Positions 1 to 10,206 are shown, counted from the first letter of the stretch. The stretch is 64,000 bases of DNA from Brachybacterium aquaticum (GCF_014204755.1 NZ_JACHLZ010000001.1:744001-808000); one strand, 5' to 3'. Notes: generated by a model from the letters alone, not told the origin. Numbers and translations are program-made.

Positions 1-93
1 CCGGCGCCTGCGCCGCGCGGCTCTCCCAGGAGGAGCGCACCTCACGCATGGCGGGCCGCTCTGCGGCGTCCCGCCCCGACGACCAGGAGAGTC

Positions 94-1101
94 ATGCCGT
101 CCACGCTGCCGGGCGTCCCCGACATCGACGACGAGCTCGCGACTAGCATCGTCGAGCGCCTCGGCACCATCGAGGGCCGGCTGCGCGACTCCGTCGCGAC
201 CTCCGACGACATGGTCCGCTGGACTGCCCGCCACCTCATGGATGCCGGCGGCAAGCGCGTGCGCCCCATGCTGGTGCTGCTCGCCGCCTCCCTCGGTGAC
301 ATCGACGCCGAGGGCGTCGTGGACGCCGCGGTGCTCGTCGAGCTGACGCACCTCGCCAGTCTCTACCACGACGACGTCATGGACTCCGCGCCGACCAGGC
401 GCGGCACCGAGAGTGCCCACTCCTTGTGGGGAAACAACGTCGCGATCCTGACCGGTGACTTCCTCTTCGCCCGTGCGAGCGCGCTCAGCGCCAGCATCAG
501 CGTCGACGCGGTGCGTCTGCACTCGGAGACGTTCGAGCGGCTCTGCCTCGGTCAGCTGCACGAGACCGTTGGCCCCACCGAGTCCGACGACCGCTTCGAG
601 CACTACATCTCCGTCCTGTCGGACAAGACGGCCTCCCTCCTCGCCCTCGCCGGTGAGCTCGGTGCCTCTCTGTCGGGCGCGCCCGAGGGCACTGCCGACA
701 TCATGCGCCGCTACGGGGAGAAGGTCGGCGTGGCCTTCCAGCTCGCCGACGACGTCCTCGACCTCGAGAGCGACGCCGCGACGAGCGGCAAGACCCCCGG
801 CATCGACCTGCGCGAGGGCGTGCCCACCATGCCCACCCTCCTCGTGCGCCGCCGTGCGGCCGAGGAGAAGGACGAGCGGAGCCTCGACATCGTGCGCCGT
901 CTCGAGGGGGACCTCTCCGACGACGACGTCCTCGCCGAGGTCGTCGAGCTGCTCCGTGCAGATCCTGCGCTGGAAGAGACGCGGGCCCTCGCACAGCGCA
1001 CCGCCGACGAAGCGGTCGCGGTGCTCGAGGAGCTCCCCGCCGGCTCCGTGAGGGACGCCCTCATCGGGTTCACCCGCTCCCTGGTGCAGCGCCGACGCTG
1101 A
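94..1101 (+). CDS. Polyprenyl diphosphate synthase (long-chain trans-prenyltransferase)
   Basis: Predicted to condense isopentenyl diphosphate onto an allylic diphosphate to build the isoprenoid tail of menaquinone. The 335-aa protein has the family's usual length and both aspartate-rich motifs: YHDDVMD with the following TRRG near residues 90-100, and LADDVLDLES near 217-226. The ATG at 94 follows an AGGAGA ribosome-binding site. The residues before the first motif are small (ASLYHDD), which favours a medium- or long-chain product; the exact chain length cannot be read. Bases 1-93 are open in several frames and may include the tail of an upstream gene, which I cannot assign. Geranylgeranyl-type products remain possible. 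Confidence 0.9.
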   Translation: MPSTLPGVPDIDDELATSIVERLGTIEGRLRDSVATSDDMVRWTARHLMDAGGKRVRPMLVLLAASLGDIDAEGVVDAAVLVELTHLASLYHDDVMDSAPTRRGTESAHSLWGNNVAILTGDFLFARASALSASISVDAVRLHSETFERLCLGQLHETVGPTESDDRFEHYISVLSDKTASLLALAGELGASLSGAPEGTADIMRRYGEKVGVAFQLADDVLDLESDAATSGKTPGIDLREGVPTMPTLLVRRRAAEEKDERSLDIVRRLEGDLSDDDVLAEVVELLRADPALEETRALAQRTADEAVAVLEELPAGSVRDALIGFTRSLVQRRR

Positions 1102-1240
1102 ACGCCTTCTCGGGAGGCGACGGTCCATCGGCGCCCGCAGCGTCGGTGCGCCGGTATCCGTCGAGATGAACGTGCGGTGACATCCTCCCGGGCAAGAGGC
1201 CCGTGAACTGCGGCGTCACCATTGCGTGACCCGCGACTCG

Positions 1241-1279
1241 TGGTGACGCGCGCGACGGGACGGTACCCTGACACGTGTC
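1241..1279 (+). promoter_or_regulatory. Predicted promoter of the PFNA-like operon, with a palindrome at the start site
   Basis: Within the 281-bp gap before the giant fibronectin gene, TGGTGA (1241-1246) and TACCCT (1264-1269) are separated by 17 bp. The perfect palindrome GACACGTGTC (1270-1279) lies where transcription would begin and could be an operator. Read by eye only. The remainder of the gap shows nothing else I can name. Confidence 0.45.
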
Positions 1280-1382
1280 GCGCACGCGGCCGGATCGACC
1301 TCGGGGGTCATCCCCGTCCGGGATGCAGCAGGTCCACCAGCGCGAGCGCGAAGAAGCTGCTCGACACCCCGGGGGTACCACT

Positions 1383-4300
1383 ATGTCTGTCCCGTCCCGA
1401 CCGAAGCGACGCCGACGCAGTCGCGCCACGGTCGTCACGACGGCCGTGCTCTCCGTGGTCGCGCTCGTCCTGACGGGCTTCGCCGTGAACTACGAGGGCC
1501 TGGACTCCTCGGACATCGACGTCTCCAACGGCGGCGTCTGGGTGAGCAGCGCCGAGGATTCGATGATTGGCCGCCTCAACGTCGACGCCGGGGAGCTGGA
1601 CGCACGCCTGTCCTCCACGGGCCAGGACCTCGACATCATCCAGTCCGGGTACCACGTCTTCGAGACCGGCCCCCGCGGCATGACTCCGATCAACACCGCG
1701 TCGATCACCCGCAACGGCCTGGTCGAGCTGCCGCCGGACTCCCGCGTCGCCATCGGTGGTGACCGTGTCGCGATCGCGTCCCCGGACGGCAAGGTCTGGG
1801 TCCTCTCCCCGGAGGAGGCCGCCGCATTCAGCCCCTCCGCGGTGGAGCCGAACGTCGAGACGGGCAACGGCATCGCCCCCATCGCCGTGAGCCCGACCGG
1901 CACCGTCTTCGTCCTCGAGGACAGCTCGCTGCACACCCTCAGGCGCCAGGTGGACAGCCGCAAAACCACCGTCGATCGGACGGTCGAGATCGCGGGCCTG
2001 TCCACCGACGACGAGCAGGTGCAGCTCACCGCCGTCGGCGACTCTCCGGTGATCCTGGACCGGGAGAACCGCATGCTGCGGCTCGGCACCGACGGCAGGG
2101 ACTACCCGCTGGAGGAGTACGGGATCTCCACCCTCGAAGGCGCCCAGGTGCAGCAGTCCGGCCCGTCCTCGGACAGGGTCGTCCTCGCCACCGCCGACAC
2201 GATGTTGCTGGTGCCCCTCGACGGCGGCACCGCGCAGACCATCGCCGCCGAGGGCACCGGCACCCAGATCGCCCAGCCGGCGCAGGTCCAGGGTTGCGCC
2301 TACGGTGCCTGGTCCGGGTCGATGAAGTTCGTGCGGGCCTGCGAGGGGCAGGACCCGGTCGTCGGCACCATCCCGCAGGCGGATCCCGCCTCGGACCTCA
2401 CCCTGCGTCAGAACCGCGACCTCGTGGTCCTCAACGACCAGGAGTTCGGGCTGTCCTGGGAGATCATGGACTCGATGGAGGTCGTCGACGCCTGGAAGAT
2501 CATGCAGGAGATCCAGACCGACGACTCCGAGACCGAGGAGGAGGAGACCCTCACCACCACGATCGAGAACCTGGCGGTCGAACGGAGCGAGAAGAACCGT
2601 CCTCCCGTGGCCAACGACGACACGTTCGGCGTGCGCCCCGGCGCGAGCGTCGTGCTGCCGGTGACCCGCAACGACGTGGACCCCGACGGGGACGTGCTCA
2701 CCGTGCGCGTCCAGGGCGACCAGCCGGGCATCGGCCGGGTCACCCCGATCCGCGGCGGCACCCAGCTGCAGGTCGAGGTCGACGAGGACGCCGCCACCAA
2801 CGCCGCGTTCACCTATGTCACCGACGACGGACGCGGCGGCACCGACACCGCCACCGTTACCCTCGAGGTCCGCGGCGAGATCGAGAACAGCGCGCCGCAG
2901 GCCGCGCAGGGCGGCATGACCAAGGTGCTGGTCCGCTCCGGCCAGGAGGTCAGCTTCAACCTCCTCCCGTATTGGGAGGACCCCGACGGGGACGCCTTCT
3001 ACCTCGCCAACGCGACCGTCGAGCCCGAGGACCTCGTCACCTTCCGTCCCGACGGGCAGGTGACCTTTAACGACGCGGGCCTGTCGCCCGGGACGAAGCA
3101 GGTCACCCTCACCTTCCGCGACGAGTTCGGGGAGACGGGGGAGGGGACCATCGAGGTCGAGTCCGTCACCGAGACCGATCTCGCGCCGATCACCACCGCT
3201 GACCACGTCAGCATCGTCGCGGGCCGCAACACGACGCTGAAGCCTCTGGCCAACGACCTGAACCCCAACGGCGGCAGCCTCGAGCTCATCAGCGTCGGCG
3301 CGGTCGAAGGCCTCGAGGTCGATCCCATCCTCGAATCGGGGACCGTGAACGTCGTCGGCGCCGCGGCGGGGACCTACTACCTCGAGTACACCGTCGGCGC
3401 GAGCGGGTCCAGCAGCACCTCCCTCGGCCTGATGCGCGTGGACGTCGTCGAGCCGAACGCCCAGAATCTCGAGCCGGTCGCCGTGGACGACATGGGCAAC
3501 GTCACCACCGGCGCCGACACCCTCGTGGACCCGCTCGAGAACGACGTGGACCCCACCGGCGGTGTGCTCGTCGTGAACTCCCTCGTGGTGCCCGCGAACA
3601 CCGGACTGAAGGCCACGGTCGTCGACCATCACCTGGTGCGCGTCGAGGCGGAGCCCGGCGCGACCGTCTCGCAGGAGCCGGTCCCGATCACCTACGAGGT
3701 CTCCAACTCCGCCGGCACCTCCACCGGCACCATCCGAATGATGGTCGTCAGCACCGACACCCAGTTCGCAACCCCGGAGGCCGTCCCCGACCGCGCAGTC
3801 GTGCGCGCCGGTGACATGGTGAACATCGACGTCACCGCCAACGACATCTCGCCCACCGGCTCCGAGCTCCACCTCGGCCAAGGCATGAACACCGATCGCT
3901 CCGAGGCGCTCGGCCATGCCGAGCCGAACCAGGACTACCTGCGCTTCCGCGCGAACGACGACGCCTCGGGCGAGGCCGTCGTGCGGTACAAGGTCGTCGA
4001 CGAGACCGGACGCACCGGTGCCGCTCTCGCGCACATCACGATCATCCCGAGGGACGCCGCGAACAACCCGCCGCGACCCGAGAACCTCACCGGCCGCGCC
4101 GTCGCCGGCACCCCGGTGCGCATCCCGGTGAGCACCACCGGCATCGACCCCGACGGCGACTCGGTGATGCTCACCGGCATCACCAGCCCGATGCCCACCC
4201 TCGGCGAGGTCGTCAGCGCCAACGGCGAGTGGATCGAGTACCTGCCCTATGAGGGCTCCGTCGGCACCGACCGCTTCCGCTATCAGATGATGGACCGCGA

Positions 4301-7300
4301 CGGTGCGATCGGCACCGCGGAGGTCCTCGTCGGCATCTCCGCACCCACCGACCGCAATCAGGCGCCTTTCGCCGTCGCCGACACCATCGAGGTGCGTCCC
4401 GACCGCGAGGTGCAGATCCCGGTCCTCACCAACGACACCGACCCCGAGGGCGACCCGCTCGCCGTCGTGCGCGAGGACGTCGAGGCGATGACCGAGATCG
4501 AGGTCGTCCCACCGGCCGGCGACGCCGAGGACGGCTTCGTCACCGTCACCACCTCCGCCGAGGAGGGCACCCACACCGTGCTCTACGCGGCGACCGACGG
4601 TCAGCTCAAGAGCAGCGCCTCCGCCACCGTGAAGGTCGCGGAGAACGCGCCGCCGCGCGCACCCGTCGCCCGCGACGACTTCGTCGCGATCGAGGACGTC
4701 CTCGACCCGGAGGCGGAGTACATCGACGTCGACGTGCTCGCCAACGACACCGACCCCGACGGCAGCACCAATGACCTCCAGGTCACCCTCAACGGCTCTT
4801 TCGACGGGGCGCAGCTCACCGGCGACCGGGTCCTTCGCATCACCCCGCAGGAGGAGCAGCAGCGCATCCGCTACATCATCCGGGACCAGGACGACCTCAC
4901 GTCTGCCGGGTACGTGTGGGTGCCGGGCACCGCCAAGCAGGCGCCCGTGTGGGTAGGGGAGACCCTCCAGGTCCAGGCCGGCGCCGAGGTCGAGATCGAC
5001 CTCGCCGACTCGGCCAATGTGCGCGTGCGCCCCGGCGGCCAGCCCGCGAAGATCACCGACACCTCCAAGGTGTCCTCCACCCACGGCGACGGCAGCGACC
5101 TGGTCCGCAACGAGACCACCCTCGTGTACCGCCCGGCCGCCGACTACTCCGGCGCCGACACCGTCACGGTCGAGGTCACGGACGGCGAGGTGGGCGACAC
5201 CAGCGCCGCGGTCGCGACGCTCGCCATCCCCGTCGAGGTGGCGGCCGAGGACACCAACCTCCCGCCGACGCTGCAGGGCGCGCTGCTCCAGGTCGAGCAG
5301 GGCGCTCCGCAAGCGAGCCTCGACCTCTCCGTCGGCGCCGAGGACCCCGAGGGCGACGAGCTGACCTACGCGCTCGGCACCTTCGACGCCCCCGCAGAGA
5401 TCGACGTGTCCCTGGACGACTCGATCCTGCTGGCGAGCGCGACCACCCAGGCGACCAAGGGACAGATCATCGACGTGCCCGTCACAGTCACCGACGGCAC
5501 CAACGACCCGGTCCCTGCCTCCGTGCAGCTCACGGTCGTCGGCTCGCAGCGCCCGCTGCTCACCACCGTCCGCGACGACGCGGTGATCAACGCGGGCGAG
5601 TCGCAGGCGATCCCGGTGCTCGAGAACGACTCCAACCCCTTCCCGGGCGGGAACCGCGAGCTGACCGACGCCTCGCTCATCTCGGGCGAGGGGAGCATCG
5701 AGCTCCAGGGCGACAACGTCGTGGTCACCCCCGCCGCGGACTACAAGGGCATCCTCACGGCCCAGTACGGGGTCCTGGACGACACCGGCGACCCCGACCG
5801 CAAGGTGACCGGCGAGATCCGGGTCGAGGTGCGCGGCTATCCCGATCCGCCGTCCGCTCCGCGCATCGGTGAGATCGGCGACGGCTTCGTGGAGCTGACC
5901 TTCAACGCCGGGAACGACAACGGCGCCCCCATCACCGGGTACACGGTCTCCGCCGCCTCCGGCGGCGCCGTCTCCCAGCAGTGCGCCTCGACCTCCTGCA
6001 TCATCACCGGGCTCACCAACGACACCGAGTACACCTTCCAGGTGGTGGCGACCAACGAGGTCGGCGACTCCGAGCCGTCGGCCCCGTCGGCCGCCGCCCG
6101 GCCCGACGTGCGCCCGAAGCGCCCCGGCGCCCCACAGGCCGAGCGCGGCGACCAGCAGCTGACCGTCGCGTGGAGCGCTCCGGTCAACCGCGGCTCGGCG
6201 ATCCAGAGCTACCTCGTGCAGATGCAGGACACCGCCGGTCAGGGAATCAGCACGCAGGAGGTCGCCGGCGGCTCGACCCAGACCGTGTTCTCGGGCCTGA
6301 CCAACGGCCGCGACTACCGTTTCCGCGTGCAGGCCTCGAACCTGGCCGACGAGCCCTCGGAGTGGTCGGACTGGTCCGTGGCGGAGCATCCCGCCGGCGT
6401 GCCCAAGGCGCCCAGCGGCACCGCCACGGCCGAGCGCATCAACGACCCGGTCGGCGGCGGCATCACCGTCACCTGGCCCGCGATGACCGCTGAGGAGGCC
6501 AACGGCGAGCCGATCACCCAGTACATCGTCACCGCCTCCTCGGGAGCGAGCCAGACCCTCGACGCGGGCACCCGCTCGACGACCTTCCGCGGGCTGGACG
6601 CGGACATCGAGCACACCTTCACCTACACCGGCGTGAACTCGGTGGGTCGGGGCACCGGCTCCTCGCGCCCCTCGAACGCCGTGACCCCGTGGGCCGAGCC
6701 CTCTGCGCCGACCGGCGTGACAGCCTCGATGCCCGACGAGGGCACCGGCAGCGGCCCCAACGGGCGGGCGAACGTCAGCTGGAACGCCGCGAACGGCAAC
6801 GGCACCTCCGTCACGAAGTATGTGGTGCGCTGGAACGGCGGATCGAAGACGGTGAATGCTCCGGCCACCTCGGTCGCCGTCGACGGTCTGCGCAACGGCA
6901 CCTCCTACCGGTTCACCGTCGAGGCCCGCAACGGCTTCGAGGCCGACGGCGGCGTCAGCAGGCAGTCCGATCCGTCCAACGCCGTCACCCCGTACACGAA
7001 ACCTGCGAATCCGTCGATCGCGAGCTCGAACGCGACCTGCGCGGATGCGAACGGCTGCCCCGTCACCCTGCGCGCCTCCGCACCCGGCGGCGACGGCGGG
7101 GCCGGCGGCAAGACCCTCCAGGTCCGCATCGACGGCGGCAGCTGGCAGGACTCCGGCACCTCGTTCAGCCGGACCCTCCAGGCGAAGTCCGGGGCGACGC
7201 ACCGGATCGAGGCCCGCGTGAAGAACGGCAAGGGCCTGGTCAGCGGCACCGTCACGGAGACGCGCAGGGCGCAGACCTACACGCCCCCTCCGCCTCCGCC

Positions 7301-7718
7301 GCCGCCCACGACGCAGCCGCCCACGACGCAGCCGCCGACCACGCAGCCGCCGACGACGCGGCCGCCGACCACTCAGCCGCCGACGACGCCGCCTCCCGCG
7401 CCGTCCTCGAACGCCGTCTTCGGTGCACAGGCGAACAACGACGTCTGCCAGTCGAACTACTGCCGAGTCGTGGACATCCGCGTCTCCAACCTCGAGCCGG
7501 GGATGACGTACGACATGTCGGTCTACACGAACGCCTCGCCGGCTTTCGCCGGTGGTCCGTGGACGGTGAACGGCTCCACGACCATCAAGATCACGGCCGA
7601 CGGAAGCGGCAACTACTCCACCTCCGGAGCGGGCTACCGATTCCTGTACGGGTACCCGGAGAACACCTTCACCGTGTCGATCAAGGGCAAGGCCGCGGGC
7701 ACCCACTCCTACCCGTGA
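1383..7718 (+). CDS. Giant membrane-anchored surface protein with propeller-like, Ig-like and fibronectin III domains
   Basis: Predicted extracellular structural or adhesive protein of 2111 aa. After an Arg/Lys-rich start, one hydrophobic segment (about 16-35) should anchor it with the rest outside. Residues 40-380 are beta-rich with repeating strand motifs and may form a beta-propeller. From about 410 to 1485 there are about ten Ig/cadherin-like repeats marked by ND-x-DPDGD-type signatures. Four fibronectin III domains follow (about 1490-1870), then another beta domain, a PPTTQ linker (about 1975-2004) and a C-terminal domain with paired Cys. No LPXTG motif or C-terminal anchor is seen. The ATG at 1383 is preferred because it places the basic stretch directly before the membrane segment; an in-frame ATG at 1275 would add 36 unlikely residues. 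It heads the operon, equivalent to fn3 of the bifidobacterial PFNA cluster. The ligand is unknown. Confidence 0.85.
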   Translation: MSVPSRPKRRRRSRATVVTTAVLSVVALVLTGFAVNYEGLDSSDIDVSNGGVWVSSAEDSMIGRLNVDAGELDARLSSTGQDLDIIQSGYHVFETGPRGMTPINTASITRNGLVELPPDSRVAIGGDRVAIASPDGKVWVLSPEEAAAFSPSAVEPNVETGNGIAPIAVSPTGTVFVLEDSSLHTLRRQVDSRKTTVDRTVEIAGLSTDDEQVQLTAVGDSPVILDRENRMLRLGTDGRDYPLEEYGISTLEGAQVQQSGPSSDRVVLATADTMLLVPLDGGTAQTIAAEGTGTQIAQPAQVQGCAYGAWSGSMKFVRACEGQDPVVGTIPQADPASDLTLRQNRDLVVLNDQEFGLSWEIMDSMEVVDAWKIMQEIQTDDSETEEEETLTTTIENLAVERSEKNRPPVANDDTFGVRPGASVVLPVTRNDVDPDGDVLTVRVQGDQPGIGRVTPIRGGTQLQVEVDEDAATNAAFTYVTDDGRGGTDTATVTLEVRGEIENSAPQAAQGGMTKVLVRSGQEVSFNLLPYWEDPDGDAFYLANATVEPEDLVTFRPDGQVTFNDAGLSPGTKQVTLTFRDEFGETGEGTIEVESVTETDLAPITTADHVSIVAGRNTTLKPLANDLNPNGGSLELISVGAVEGLEVDPILESGTVNVVGAAAGTYYLEYTVGASGSSSTSLGLMRVDVVEPNAQNLEPVAVDDMGNVTTGADTLVDPLENDVDPTGGVLVVNSLVVPANTGLKATVVDHHLVRVEAEPGATVSQEPVPITYEVSNSAGTSTGTIRMMVVSTDTQFATPEAVPDRAVVRAGDMVNIDVTANDISPTGSELHLGQGMNTDRSEALGHAEPNQDYLRFRANDDASGEAVVRYKVVDETGRTGAALAHITIIPRDAANNPPRPENLTGRAVAGTPVRIPVSTTGIDPDGDSVMLTGITSPMPTLGEVVSANGEWIEYLPYEGSVGTDRFRYQMMDRDGAIGTAEVLVGISAPTDRNQAPFAVADTIEVRPDREVQIPVLTNDTDPEGDPLAVVREDVEAMTEIEVVPPAGDAEDGFVTVTTSAEEGTHTVLYAATDGQLKSSASATVKVAENAPPRAPVARDDFVAIEDVLDPEAEYIDVDVLANDTDPDGSTNDLQVTLNGSFDGAQLTGDRVLRITPQEEQQRIRYIIRDQDDLTSAGYVWVPGTAKQAPVWVGETLQVQAGAEVEIDLADSANVRVRPGGQPAKITDTSKVSSTHGDGSDLVRNETTLVYRPAADYSGADTVTVEVTDGEVGDTSAAVATLAIPVEVAAEDTNLPPTLQGALLQVEQGAPQASLDLSVGAEDPEGDELTYALGTFDAPAEIDVSLDDSILLASATTQATKGQIIDVPVTVTDGTNDPVPASVQLTVVGSQRPLLTTVRDDAVINAGESQAIPVLENDSNPFPGGNRELTDASLISGEGSIELQGDNVVVTPAADYKGILTAQYGVLDDTGDPDRKVTGEIRVEVRGYPDPPSAPRIGEIGDGFVELTFNAGNDNGAPITGYTVSAASGGAVSQQCASTSCIITGLTNDTEYTFQVVATNEVGDSEPSAPSAAARPDVRPKRPGAPQAERGDQQLTVAWSAPVNRGSAIQSYLVQMQDTAGQGISTQEVAGGSTQTVFSGLTNGRDYRFRVQASNLADEPSEWSDWSVAEHPAGVPKAPSGTATAERINDPVGGGITVTWPAMTAEEANGEPITQYIVTASSGASQTLDAGTRSTTFRGLDADIEHTFTYTGVNSVGRGTGSSRPSNAVTPWAEPSAPTGVTASMPDEGTGSGPNGRANVSWNAANGNGTSVTKYVVRWNGGSKTVNAPATSVAVDGLRNGTSYRFTVEARNGFEADGGVSRQSDPSNAVTPYTKPANPSIASSNATCADANGCPVTLRASAPGGDGGAGGKTLQVRIDGGSWQDSGTSFSRTLQAKSGATHRIEARVKNGKGLVSGTVTETRRAQTYTPPPPPPPPTTQPPTTQPPTTQPPTTRPPTTQPPTTPPPAPSSNAVFGAQANNDVCQSNYCRVVDIRVSNLEPGMTYDMSVYTNASPAFAGGPWTVNGSTTIKITADGSGNYSTSGAGYRFLYGYPENTFTVSIKGKAAGTHSYP
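7305..7394 (+). repeat. Six 15-bp tandem repeats encoding PPTTQ
   Basis: Six consecutive 15-bp units, each encoding Pro-Pro-Thr-Thr-Gln or a close variant (the fourth has Arg, the last Pro). They form the flexible linker before the C-terminal domain of the fibronectin protein and could vary in copy number by slippage. Confidence 0.85.
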
Positions 7719-7767
7719 CCGGCCTCCCCACCCGTCTCCTCCTCACCCAGAAAGCAGATCCCGCCCC

Positions 7768-8742
7768 ATGAGCATGACCCCCGAACAGGCCCGCTGGTTC
7801 GCCGAGACCTTCGACAAGCTCGTCCAGAGCGTCGGGCAGGCCGTCCTCGGCAAGAACGAGGTGGTCCGTCTGGTGCTGACCGCGATGATGGCGCCCGGGC
7901 ACGTGCTGCTCGAGGACGCGCCCGGCACCGGCAAGACCTCGCTGGCCCGTTCGATCGCGGCGACCGTGCAGGGCACGAGCACCCGCATCCAGTTCACCCC
8001 GGACCTGCTGCCCTCGGACGTCACGGGCGTGACGATCTACGACCAGAACACGAAGTCCTTCGAGTTCCACAAGGGCCCGGTCTTCGCCAACGTCGTCCTC
8101 GCGGACGAGATCAACCGCGCCTCGCCCAAGACCCAGTCCGCCATGCTCGAGGTGATGGAGGAGGGGCGGGTCACCGTCGACGGCGTCACCCACGAGGTGG
8201 GCAACCCGTTCATGGTGATCGCGACCCAGAACCCGATCGAGCAGGCCGGCACCTACCGGCTCCCGGAGGCGCAGCTGGACCGCTTCCTGATGAAGACCTC
8301 CATCGGCTACCCCGACCACGCCTCCGCCGTGCAGATCCTCCAGGGCTCCGCGCTGCGCGACCGGTCCAAGCAGCTCACCCCGCGCATCTCCCTCCAGGCC
8401 GTCAACGACATGACCCAGCTCGCCTCCACCGTGCACGTGGACCCTGCGGTGCTGGAGTACGTCTCGCGTCTGATGGAGGAGACCCGTCTGGCCCCCGAGG
8501 TGCGGGTCGGCGTGTCCATCCGCGGCGCCCTCGCGCTCATGCGCGCGGTCAAGGTGTGGGCCGCCGTCAACGGCCGCCACTACGTCATCCCGGACGACGT
8601 CAAGGCACTGGTCGAGCCGGTGTGGCTGCACCGCTTCGTGCTCGACCCCGAGGCCGAGTTCGCGGGCACCACCGCGAAGTCCGTGATGACCAAGATCCTC
8701 AGCGAGGTGGCGCCTCCGCAGGCGCGCCAGCAGTCGGCATGA
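7768..8742 (+). CDS. MoxR-family AAA+ ATPase
   Basis: Cytoplasmic AAA+ chaperone-type ATPase of 324 aa, the normal MoxR length. Walker A is APGTGKTSLA with Lys56; Walker B is VLADEINR with Asp113-Glu114, followed by the family's SPKTQSAMLEVMEE segment and the sensor-1 stretch ATQNPIEQ. The gene lies 49 bp after the fibronectin gene and just before a DUF58 gene, the classic MoxR-DUF58-transglutaminase order. MoxR proteins usually act in maturation or assembly of partner proteins; here the partners are likely the adjacent membrane proteins. An in-frame ATG six bases downstream could also be used. The family call is secure; the client is inference. Confidence 0.95.
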   Translation: MSMTPEQARWFAETFDKLVQSVGQAVLGKNEVVRLVLTAMMAPGHVLLEDAPGTGKTSLARSIAATVQGTSTRIQFTPDLLPSDVTGVTIYDQNTKSFEFHKGPVFANVVLADEINRASPKTQSAMLEVMEEGRVTVDGVTHEVGNPFMVIATQNPIEQAGTYRLPEAQLDRFLMKTSIGYPDHASAVQILQGSALRDRSKQLTPRISLQAVNDMTQLASTVHVDPAVLEYVSRLMEETRLAPEVRVGVSIRGALALMRAVKVWAAVNGRHYVIPDDVKALVEPVWLHRFVLDPEAEFAGTTAKSVMTKILSEVAPPQARQQSA

Positions 8743-8790
8743 GCGTGAGGGTCGACCTGCAGCGAGGGACAAGCGGGAGGAGGGGAAACG

Positions 8791-10206
8791 ATGAGCGATG
8801 ACAGCTCCCTCCCCACCGATACCGCGGACGCGCGCTCCTCGAAGGCCCGGGCGAAGAAGCGCCGACGGGCCGTTGCGGCCGAGGAGCGCGCCCGGTCCCG
8901 GCGCGAGCGTCGCCGGACACGGTCCGCGAAGCGTCGCGAGCGCGAGGGCGCCTCGCCCGCCGAGGAGACGACGCAGCAGGGCGCACCCGCGGCGAGCACC
9001 GGACTGCGCGGCGTGCGCGACCGGATCGTCGAGCTGTGGCTGCGCCGCATCCACCCGGTGCTCGACGTGGTCTCGCCGATCGGCTGGGCCGTGGCCGCCG
9101 CCGCGGCGGTCTGCTGGTTCCTCGGCATCTCCCTGCGCGTGACCGAGCTGAACGTCATCGCCCTCGCCCTGACCGTGCCGCTCGTCCTCGCGGCACTGTT
9201 CGTGCTGGGCAGGGCGAACTACCGGGTCTCCCTGGACCTGCAGACCCACCGCGTCGTCGTCGGCACCCGCGCCGTCGGCCGCGTCGAGGTCGCCAACCCC
9301 ACCCAGCGGGACATCCTGCCCTCCCGCATCGAGCTCGCCGTGGGCAAGGCGACCGCCCAGTTCCTCGTGCCGCGACTCGCGGCCGGCGCGGAGCACGAGG
9401 AGCTCTTCGCCGTGCCCACCAGGCGCCGCTCGGTGCTGACCGTCGGCCCCGTCCGCTCCGTGCGCGACGACCCGCTCTCGCTGATGCGCCGCCAGGTCAC
9501 CTGGGCGAAGGCCCAGGAGCTGTACGTCCATCCGCGCACCGTCCGCCTGGACGAGGCCGCCAGCGGCTTCCTCCGCGACCTCGAGGGCACCCCCTCCTCG
9601 GACCTCTCCAGCTCCGACATCGCCTTCCACGCTCTGCGCGACTACACGCCCGGCGACGACCGTCGCCACGTGCACTGGCGCACCACCGCCCGCACGGGCA
9701 AGCTCATGGTCCGCCAGTTCGAGGAGACCCGCCGCTCCCACGTGGTGGTGGCGCTGGACAACCTCGCCGAGCACTACGCGAGCGAGGACGAGTTCGAGCT
9801 GGCCGTCTCCGCCGCGGCCTCCCTCTCCGCCCAGACCTTCCGGGAGGAGAAGGAGCTGACCCCCTTCACCTTCGACGCGCGCCAGCGCACCGCCGGGATC
9901 CGACCGATGATGGACGACTACACCCTCGTCGAGCAGCTGCGCGAGCGCATCTCCTTCCACGAGCTCGGGCAGAAGGCTGCCGACCTGGCACCCAACGCCT
10001 CCGCAGTGATGATGGTGGTCGGCTCGCATACCACGGCGCGGGAGCTGAACTCCGCCGCGAACCAGCTGCCGATCGGCGTGCTCGCCGTCGCGATCCGCTG
10101 CGTCGAGGAGGCCGAGGTGCGACGCTCCGCGATCGGGTCGCTGGACGTGGTGACCGTCGGCTCGCTGGACACCCTCGCCCGCGCCCTGAGGGCGGTGGGC
10201 CGATGA
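8791..10206 (+). CDS. DUF58 domain membrane protein
   Basis: Membrane protein of 471 aa, partner of MoxR ATPases. A long Arg/Lys-rich cytoplasmic head (residues 1-70) precedes two adjacent transmembrane segments (about 95-136). The conserved DUF58 signature YTPGDDRRHVHWRTTAR lies at about residues 284-300, ahead of a vWA-like fold. A GGGAGGAGGGG ribosome-binding site lies just before the ATG at 8791. The stop overlaps the next start by four bases (ATGA), so the two proteins are probably made in fixed ratio. The molecular function of DUF58 is not established. Confidence 0.93.
   Translation: MSDDSSLPTDTADARSSKARAKKRRRAVAAEERARSRRERRRTRSAKRREREGASPAEETTQQGAPAASTGLRGVRDRIVELWLRRIHPVLDVVSPIGWAVAAAAAVCWFLGISLRVTELNVIALALTVPLVLAALFVLGRANYRVSLDLQTHRVVVGTRAVGRVEVANPTQRDILPSRIELAVGKATAQFLVPRLAAGAEHEELFAVPTRRRSVLTVGPVRSVRDDPLSLMRRQVTWAKAQELYVHPRTVRLDEAASGFLRDLEGTPSSDLSSSDIAFHALRDYTPGDDRRHVHWRTTARTGKLMVRQFEETRRSHVVVALDNLAEHYASEDEFELAVSAAASLSAQTFREEKELTPFTFDARQRTAGIRPMMDDYTLVEQLRERISFHELGQKAADLAPNASAVMMVVGSHTTARELNSAANQLPIGVLAVAIRCVEEAEVRRSAIGSLDVVTVGSLDTLARALRAVGR

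Noticed and set aside
1303-1316. GGGGG-TCA-TCCCC near the start of the giant fibronectin gene, similar to the WXG100 operator
   Set aside because: The spacing between the G and C runs is shorter than in the three WXG100 sites, and it lies downstream of the predicted start.
7305-7394. Short tandem repeats that could suggest a CRISPR array
   Set aside because: Repeats of 15 bp without spacers, in frame and encoding PPTTQ; no cas genes in the window.
1308-7706. A 2132-codon open frame on the minus strand, antisense to the fibronectin gene, and many similar long antisense frames
   Set aside because: GC-rich codons leave few stops in the mirrored frames. The translations lack recognisable motifs, while the plus-strand proteins have clear domains.
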